Of a DNA stretch of 64,000 nucleotides, positions 56,815-64,000 are shown piece after piece; position 1 is the stretch's first letter, and every line of letters starts with the position of its first letter. This DNA comes from Lyophyllum atratum. Its lineage: Eukaryota > Basidiomycota > Agaricomycetes > Agaricales > Lyophyllaceae. The notes under the pieces were generated by a model, which did no database searches, had not been told where the DNA came from, and saw only the letters and a list, made by a program, of their open reading frames with translations. The stretch covers positions 372,001 through 436,000 of the forward strand of contig JACGCN010000026.1 of the NCBI GenBank assembly GCA_014905825.1, given 5' to 3'. The translations under genes and the position numbers were made by a program.

Positions 56815-57551
56815 CGTTTCAAAGTAGACGACTAGTCAACCACTAGTTCAGAGTTACCTGGCTCAACCTACATCAAAGACTATATATCATTTCTAAGCCT
56901 CGGAATAACCCGAAATGCCAAACACAATGCTACGAATCAAGGACTTCGAACTCCATATGGGAGCAAACATGAACGTGAATGAGAGCGCTCGCTGTTCGAG
57001 TGTAAGATGGGGATCTTATGGCTGTCTTATAGTCATGCGAAAAGGATCCTGTGGGAGAGCTGATTGCAGCAACCCTGAGGGGCTTCAGCCAGCTGATGTA
57101 TGTAATATACTCTCTTTTCAACGGTACTATACCTAGTACCATTGCCTGCGTCCAAAATGCATTCCATCGGTTCGGACTTGATTCGGAATAGAGCGGACGG
57201 CAACGTAGGATACCCATATAGATATTTCATCGCCATATTTGGACATGACTTTTTCAAAGCCCTACTCTGTGACATGACGTGGGTATATTCTGGTGGGGTC
57301 TTGAAACATGGAAGTGTTTTATGAACTTTGTCAAGCGCCGAGAGTAGGGTTGTCCAGGGTCCTGCCGAATTCACTCGTTTTATTTCTGGATTGAGAATAT
57401 AGCATCCGCGTCCCTCCCAGGCTCCCTATAATCAGGACAAGTTACTTCTTATTATCATCGGGTATCTCCTTGGCCGAACTTATAATGGCTGGCGACGATT
57501 TTGAGTACCCTCAGCGCTCAGTCTCTGGCAGTAGCGGTCCCTGGCCTTACT
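56815..57551. other. Intergenic or partial coding remnant
   Basis: A minus-strand frame at 57374-57133 (ALDKVHKTLPCFKTPPEYTH ... YGYPTLPSALFRIKSEPMEC) looks protein-like and ends beside a possible donor, but I recognise no family and found no partner exons. It may be a gene fragment. Confidence 0.3.
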
Positions 57552-59104
57552 ATGGAATCCAACGATCTTTTCATCCCTCAACAGACTGCTCAAGACATCA
57601 TGACCAGAAAAAACCCCCAACCAGGTCGGAGGGGTATTAGCTTCAGACCCATGCACCGGGATCCGAGGGATACCGCTCCGCACATTGGTGAGTCCGAGGA
57701 TTCTCTATTATACTCGTGGGCGGTCGACTGATTTACCGCACTGACTCGGAATTCCAGAAACCCTCATAGAGGCTACTACGCCTACGAGCGGAGGAGCCTA
57801 CGGTAAGCCACGCATCTTACTACATAGAAGTACTAGCTTCCGTCGCTAATTTATATCTGGCACAGGCATCTTCGATAGCCGCAACGATATGGAACACGTA
57901 GCAAGTGCCGCAAGTGGCTACAGCCACAATAGTGATGGTGGTAGGTGTTTTTACAGTAGTTATTTCCAGCGTCTAACTTCCTGCTGTGCCTTAGAGGTGA
58001 TCTTTCGAAGATTGAGGAGAGGTGCGCCAGGTATGTCCAATCGAACTATACTCGGGAGCTCTTACTTACTATACAAATTGGGTAGTCCTGGTACAGCCGC
58101 GGCCGAACGCAGCTGCCTCTCATGGCCACAGTACCTCCGATGACTCGTCCGAAGTACCCGACGTCCCCGCCGACACCCAGCCGGGAGGTCGAACATACCT
58201 GCTGGCCCGAGCGGTGTCGAGTGCTCATGCGAATTCTGGGTTTCCAGATCGCCAGAGCTCGGCATCGTCGCTTCCATGGCCCCCTGCCGCCCAAGTTCCC
58301 GCCGAGGCATCGAACATCGATGAAATCATACGCGGAATCTATGATATCATCAACACACCTCCTCGGACTGCAGCGAGTCTGCTCGAGACGTCTTATGGTG
58401 CTGAGTTCGGGGAAGAAATAGAGGGTCTACAAGGTCTTGGCATTTTTGACAGTGGACCGCCTCCATCCACGTCCAACCTTGCGCCACAGGAGGTGGGCCA
58501 TTGGTCCCTCCCGACCGCCATGGAAGTACCACACGACATCTTCACCCTCTCTCGTAATGCTCCCCAAACTGTCGATACTGGAATCGCCGCACTGCCACCA
58601 CACCCCACTGAGGATCTAAGACTGACGGGGGCAAACTATATTGTGGGCACCACCCCGTACTATCTGTCGACCGCAGCGCCGCCCATGGTCAACATGGATC
58701 ATTTTAGCGCCTACAGAGGCAACTCCTCACCCAACCCGTCCGCATTCAATTTTTCGGCCCTTCAGCAGCCCGCTGTAAGGGCTCCTTTGATGAGCGAAGA
58801 CTGGCCTGTGTGGATCGATGTTGCGTTCGCAATTCAACGCAAAAACATCCTCGCGACGGTCGACTCTGAGAATCTACCGGAGGGTGCTCGTCGCACGCAT
58901 CAACAGCTGGCGCAAGCCATCTGGTATGTCCCAACCACTCCATACTCATCGAGACTGATCACATCTTTTCTCTCCAGGCACTCCGGCAACCATATCGCCA
59001 TTGACGCTATGAACGAGGCAGGCGACAAACAAGGTATTATTCTGGTGCCATGGCACACGTTGGAAGCAGTCTTGGAGGACTTCGGAATCCAGGGCGTTGC
59101 GTAG
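57552..59104 (+). CDS. Uncharacterised S/P-rich protein with conserved-looking C-terminus
   Basis: Six exons join in phase (57552-57687, 57758-57802, 57866-57940, 57995-58030, 58086-58923, 58978-59104), about 418 aa. The first four introns are all phase 1, so exons 2-4 (45, 75 and 36 bp) can be skipped without shifting the frame. The N-terminal 300 residues are low complexity. The end (EDWPVWIDVAFAIQRKNIL ... HSGNHIAIDAMNEAGDKQG) is compact and ends VPWHTLEAVLEDFGIQGVA, which looks like a folded domain that I do not recognise. A second ATG at 57485 opens another frame that stops in exon 1, so I chose 57552. It points the same way as the oxygenase-like gene 613 bp downstream. Confidence 0.6.
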
Positions 59105-59300
59105 GACGTGTGGGACAGCACGATGTTACGAAAAATTACCTGTACATATGATATCGGACCATGTCATGGTCGCTTTGTGGTCGCTACTGTAACTACTACT
59201 ATACATGCATCTTGAGTCAAACGCGAACTAGGATGTGCTTCAAGCGCATCAATATGTGTGATGACTTAGAGATTCTGCCTCAGCGTGGGCTGCGCGTCTC

Positions 59301-59378
59301 ATTGCCATTTATGGATGGTAGGATTTTGGGAGGGCGCAGCTGCGCCCTCCAGGCACCCTACCATCCCAAATTGGCAAT
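59301..59378. repeat. 78-bp near-perfect palindrome
   Basis: The centre GGAGGGCGCAGCTGCGCCCTCC is a perfect 22-bp palindrome at 59329-59351 (axis between 59340 and 59341). The arms continue outward as GGATGGTAGG / CCTACCATCC-type and ATTGCCA / TGGCAAT pairs with small bulges. It would fold into one long hairpin in DNA or RNA. It lies 197 bp past the stop of the upstream gene and 340 bp before the next start. It may be a foldback mini-element or a terminator/processing hairpin. Confidence 0.85.
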
Positions 59379-59544
59379 CCATCATGGTCACGCTGCTGAG
59401 CCCTGTCGGATCAAATGGTGGCTGTGTATGAACAACTGCACGACCGTGACGTTCGAGTCGCCCTCACTTGCCAGCAACCTTCCCGCCAGCGCTTATATTA
59501 CCCAAGCCGGACTTCCGTCATAACACCATCTGAGGCTTATTTTT

Positions 59545-59650
59545 TGAGTTTTTGGGTCATCCCGCACTCAAAGTTTCACGTCTTCCACGGCGTTATCACC
59601 CTCAGACCGTGACCGCGTTGCCTTGTGGGACATCCCACACTGGCACGCAA
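59545..59650 (+). promoter_or_regulatory. Shared upstream module, copy D
   Basis: In gene direction: TTTTTGGGTCATCCCGCACT, then AAAGTTTCACG, GTTATCACCCTCA, CGCGTTGCCT and TGTGGGACATCCCACAC. This is the same order as copies A and B read in their own gene direction (TTTTGGGACATCCCACACTC, TTTCACA, GTTATCATCCTCA, CGCGTTGCGTG, TTGGGACATCCCA). It ends about 75 bp before the ATG at 59718. Confidence 0.6.
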
Positions 59651-59717
59651 TCGTGACAATTCCAAAGCACTAGCATCATCTTAATCCAATTTCCTCTGCA
59701 TTTGTTAGCTGGACCCA

Positions 59718-62700
59718 ATGGACAGCATCGCTTCAGGTATGTTGCCCCTCACTACACCTCGGGCTTGAACACCTTATAATTGCAAATACCGTCACCAACA
59801 GAACAGGTGTATGAAGGACAATTACGTCTCCCTAGCTATCTTTTGGCCCTGGAGGAAGATCTTACGTACCAGCCACTAGAAGGGCTGGGGCAAGATATGC
59901 AAGATGAGGACCAAGATGTGTACGATGTCAATCTCGGTGCGTTTCCTGCAGGGGCCTGTAGTGCTGAGCCAATTTTTCACTATCTCTTTTTATAGACTAT
60001 TTGATGCAGGAGTTGGATCTCGGCGCGACAGGCAATCATCACATGAATGAGCAGGGGCGAAATCCTGAGCTTACCGCTCAGAATTCATCACCTGAGATGT
60101 CTGTTTCAGCAGTCCCAAGTGTCAGAAATCCGTATGGCCACATCCTCGGCGATGTTAACGAGATAGTACCTACTGTGAATGGACCAGAATTCATAGTTCC
60201 CGAGGCCGAGCAGGTGTTGCCAGAAAATTTACCAGTGCTTCCGTCTTCTCTTTCCCCACCGCCTCATACTATGCAGCCACCGATGGGCTTTGCATATCCT
60301 CAATCGCCATCTTGGACTTTACAGGCTGACAACCACTATGAGTGCGGCAGATGCTATGCCGCTTCTGTTAGTACTGAACCTGGCGACCTAGCTCGTGAAA
60401 AGGAGCAGCAAAATCGTCTGACAACGCACCCAAGCGTAGATCCTGAATTCGATCTGACTACCGGGAAATACATCAATCATCCACCGGAGGGGATGGTGAA
60501 GATGGTTTCTGGTATACCATTTCGGCTGGATATCGAAGCTGAACACGCTTCGTCGACTTATGGTTGCTTCCACACACTGGAATCCATTCGCAGGATGTAT
60601 CCTCACATATATGAGCGAGTGTCCTTCCTGACAGAACGCCTACGTCTACAGGCATTCGGACAACCACCTTCATCGCCTGGAGCTTCAGACGAAATCCGCC
60701 CCATTTTTACCTTACCTTTCTTCCGTCAAAACCTACGTTCTGCTAATAAAGGGCAACCAACACGTGTCGAGGCCGGCATTTCCAAAGACTACAATGGTTC
60801 CTATAGTATGGCATCCACGATACTACAACTTGGCCAGGGAATCTTGGTTCCGGCACAGCAAGTATCATACGACGGAGCATGGGAGCGCTTTCAGACGCTT
60901 CTCAACACCCTTCAAGAGCTCTATCAGCTGCTGGGTCCACTGTCCATGTCACGTTTTGAATGGAAAACAACACAATTTCATCTTGAAGACAACAACGTCT
61001 TCAGTTTTGGAGGTATCAAGCAGGGAGGCATCAGCGTGCAGTTCAATGTCTCCTCTGGATTCAGCGGTGGGGATTTGGTACATGAAATTGGCCTTATACA
61101 AGGTACATGGCATGTTGATGGGGGAGATGCCCTCACTTGTCGTACCCTATTTGTGCTTCTGCTGAAGCTGCCTCCTGGTGTGTAAACTTAAACCTACGAA
61201 AGCGTCTGCCTTTGTAACTAATTACCGTTGAAAGGTGCTCATGAAGGGAGCTTCTTACTTGGTCGGCGTGGGCTGTACATGCGCGAATCTCGGGTTTCAG
61301 TCGTCTCCATGTTCTTCAATGGCAAGGATATGCACTCGGGACGCCAGGTAACGATTCGCGAGGCCTTGGAGCAGGATCCAGACTTTTCTGAGCTGAATGA
61401 ATTCTGGAAAATTGCTGGAAAAGTCAATCGGATAGGCATCCCAGTATATTTTCCCTCGCAGGCTGTCCATCGAACTGGCGGCATATCTGTGACACAGCCG
61501 ACAATTTTCTCAAATCACGGTCCAGCTTCGCGCAGCACTGCGTTTGCTCTTAATTTCAGTCAGCATGGAACCCACCTACTTGGCACTGATCAGGAGCGCA
61601 AATCACGTCTAGCAAGAGAAGCAACATTTGCCTATTTCAACATGCTCGCTCAGAGTGGGTTGGAAATGCCAGGGCAATCCGCTACCTCGCTGCTCAGCCT
61701 GGTTCGATACAAGGATTCCTCCTCCGGAACACTTAAAACTGTCTTGCCACCTGAGCTGGACGTTTTGAGTCCAGAGCACGCAGAGAAAGTCTGGCGTTAT
61801 CGCGGATACTATGCGTACCTATATCGCGTGGCGTCGTCTCTTGATCTGGGCATCACACGGGTACAGCATCGTGCTACCCAGAAAGAGTTACGAGCAGCAT
61901 TGATGCGCCGGCCAGCTGAATCACGCACAGCTGTGCAGCTACTTCCAGTTACCCTCGTGTTGAGCGCAAATCTACCAGGATCCGAGCCCAGTTCAACGGA
62001 GTTGGAAGCCGGATCCCCTTTATCGAGCCTAACCCCATCCCGCTCAGTCTCACCAACCCCTTCAGAGGCACCGGCCGAGTATGGACTAGCTGCCTCTCAG
62101 GATGAAATGGGCACCAGCGAAGAATGCCAGCTGCCATTGGTACCCTCCCATCCAGCAAATGAGAATGAGGTGAAACGTAAAGCTGATTGTCTCGATCTGG
62201 AGGAAGCAGAGGAAGGATTTTTCAGTCGTTCATCCTCACCGACAGAGTCTCCCGCAGCTAAGAAGAGTCGGAAAGATGAGGAGGAGACTGATGAGGAGGA
62301 ATCTCCAAGCCGTTCATCTTCCCCAGTGGAGCTTCCTGCAGCCAAAAAGGGTCACGCGAATGAAGATGTCATTCGGACAGACGATGATGAGGAGGAGGAA
62401 TCTCCAAGCCGTTCATCTTCTCCAGAGGAGCTTCCTGCAGCAAAGAAGGGTCACGCGAATGAGGATGTCGTGACTGACACGTCTAAGGGCGTGGTTGGAG
62501 AGGTGAGTCGAAAGATCCGCAATCTGTTGATGTGCAGCTGAACTCTGCCACAAGGATTTCTTAGTCGGAGGGACTTGGCATGCTGAATACGAAATTCATG
62601 CCATAGTCGGGCATGTAAGTCTAAAAGATCTAGTGGGAGTTCGTTTCTTTACTAAAACCCTTTTCTAGTGCGTCAAGCGAGATGTTGTTTGGTACGAAGC

Positions 62701-64000
62701 GCAATTTGAACACTACGATACAGCCCATAACAAATTCTACAAGGAGAGCGATCTCCTGTGAGTTACTTAAATTTAGGCCTTCTGTGGTTTGGCTCATTCG
62801 TGTTTTTGAACGCAAGGCATGCAAATATATTGCTGAACGAATACAAAGCAAATAACCCCGAGGTTTTGCGTCGACGCGTTCACCGGACAGTCACCACCAG
62901 CACTCACCGTCTTGTTGCTCTTGAACGGTGGCTTGACACCGAAAGCCTTCAATCAGAGTATGACAGCCTGTCCAAACGATTCCAGACGGTCAAAGGGGAC
63001 AAAACTTTTTACAAAAACATTGGAAAAAGCATTCAAGAGTGGACGTCCAGCTTCATGGCTCTGAATCTGGTACAAGATGACTGCACAGGCTTTCTCCAGT
63101 GTAGTCCAGTCGATGACCGAAATCTTGATATACGGCATAAAGCGGCTCCCCAGGCTCAAAGCATTGAGATGCTTGTTTGTCGTACGGTTGATGCTGCCAG
63201 GTGTCTTCCGAAGCTGATGGAAAATGGCTTGGTCATGGATATCGTTCACTTATCCTTACGCTGGCAGCAATGTCGAAGTTACCTGATTCTCAACGACTTC
63301 CTCATCTCTGGTCTCCAAAGGACCGTCAATGTCCTCATTCATGCTCATCAGCTGGGTCAAACATTTCTGGAATTACACTACGGATCCTTCGCAAGATTAG
63401 TACTGAAGCTCTTCCAGTTCTTGACAGTCTATCGCCAGCATTACCGACAAAAAACTCTTGAAGAGTCTCACACTTTCATTGATCTTCCCTGGAATTTGTG
63501 CGGCGTGCGTCCCGTCCATCCAACGGAGGCCCAGCATGCTTCAAGCACTCCCACCACACGAGTCCTTTGGAGCAAATCCATCGCCAATGGGCCCAAGGGA
63601 TTGTATAGTGCACTGAGGGAGTGTTTGGAGACATTGTTGGTCGATGAGCTGGTTTTGCCCTACTTGTACACCTCAAATGCTTTTGGGACTGGAACGCGGA
63701 GGAAGAACCGGCAGCTGAATCGAGAGGAGGTACTCGCAGGATGTCAACTCCGTGGAACCATACTGCAGTGTCTAGTTGACGAACTCGAGGACGAGACGAT
63801 TTGCGCCACCTCAGGCGTTGATCTTATACTCAACACCCCTAGGCGGTTATTCTGTACAAATATCTCCACCGAGTCTAAACTGTTGTCGCAAATTCGGAGG
63901 CAACCAGAGGAAATGCTGGATCCTATACGAACCTGGATCCGCGACTCCTGTCCCTCGGATATGGTTGTCATCACCGGCGCCATCGCTCGCTTTGTGAATA
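59718..64000 (+). CDS. Putative 2OG-Fe(II) oxygenase-like protein with chromo-like segment (runs off window)
   Basis: Exons 59718-59736, 59802-59936, 59996-61177, 61235-62502, 62555-62614, 62669-62757 and 62817-64000 join in phase; the last is open at the window end. Residues about 400-500 look like a double-stranded beta-helix oxygenase core: IQGTWHVDGGDALT gives HxD (H424, D426), EGSFLLGRRGLYM is the strand pair, and FFNGKDMHSGRQVTIR gives the distal His (H479) with Arg 3 and 8 residues later. The layout recalls the TET/JBP superfamily. A region with three degenerate SRSSSPxE-PAAKK repeats follows. Residues about 869-918 (TWHAEYEIHAIVGHCVKRDV, VWYEAQFEHYD, FYKESDLL) resemble a chromodomain: EYEVExIVxH, a WxxY core, then a (E)SDL end. 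The remaining 390 residues are helical and unknown. A nuclear, chromatin-directed oxidase is the best guess, unproven. Confidence 0.68.
62218..62475 (+). repeat. Three degenerate coding repeats (SRSSSP / PAAKK units)
   Basis: Units at about 62222, 62312 and 62406 encode FSRSSSPTESPAAKK, PSRSSSPVELPAAKKGHANE and PSRSSSPEELPAAKKGHANE, separated by acidic runs. The last two are nearly identical in DNA (CCAAGCCGTTCATCTTC). The basic PAAKK patches may be nuclear-localisation signals, and the SRSSSP runs may be phosphorylation sites. Confidence 0.85.

Noticed and set aside
57485..57640. Alternative start MAGDDFEYPQRSVSG for the gene at 57552
   Set aside because: That frame stops within exon 1 and does not continue into the in-phase downstream exons.

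Overview
The window is nuclear DNA of an Agaricomycete-like basidiomycete. Genes are broken by many short (about 45-60 bp) GT-AG introns, and the repeats are basidiomycete types: a KDZ transposon with a CxC2 zinc cluster, a Plavaka transposase, DUF6698-like genes and a Ty1/Copia element. I saw no rRNA, tRNA or CRISPR array.

Region 1 (1-16.7 kb) is mostly ordinary chromosome. It holds a nitroreductase, a dead sugar-transporter copy, a single-pass membrane protein, an F-box/LRR-type protein, a family-2 glycosyltransferase of the polysaccharide-synthase type, an FAD monooxygenase with one in-frame stop near its start, and an MFS transporter convergent with the monooxygenase.

Region 2 (16.73-27.96 kb) is an 11.2-kb DNA transposon with long terminal inverted repeats made of about 78-80-bp tandem units full of the palindrome CATTATAATG. 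Inside are a KDZ transposase with an open frame across nine modelled exons and three further intact-looking genes: an 815-aa basidiomycete protein, a 235-aa protein joining an RNase H1-N/viroplasmin-like domain to a ubiquitin-interacting-like motif, and a 114-aa basic protein. Its left end lies only 43 bp upstream of the MFS start codon.

Region 3 (28-35 kb) is a gene graveyard: a 150-bp satellite, a broken NOP14 relic, and dynamin middle-domain pieces in the wrong order. A 5.2-kb Copia element with apparently identical 296-bp LTRs and a GAAAG target duplication follows at 35.1-40.3 kb. It split a small gene.

Region 4 (40-64 kb) is rich in genes of dispersed basidiomycete families: two DUF6698-like paralogs, a large uncharacterised protein, a full Plavaka transposase, an unknown S/P-rich protein, and a protein running off the window end that carries a 2-oxoglutarate/Fe(II)-oxygenase-like HxD...H core followed by a chromo-like segment. 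A sequence module built on TGGGACATCCCA lies upstream of several of these otherwise unrelated genes in the same orientation relative to each gene.
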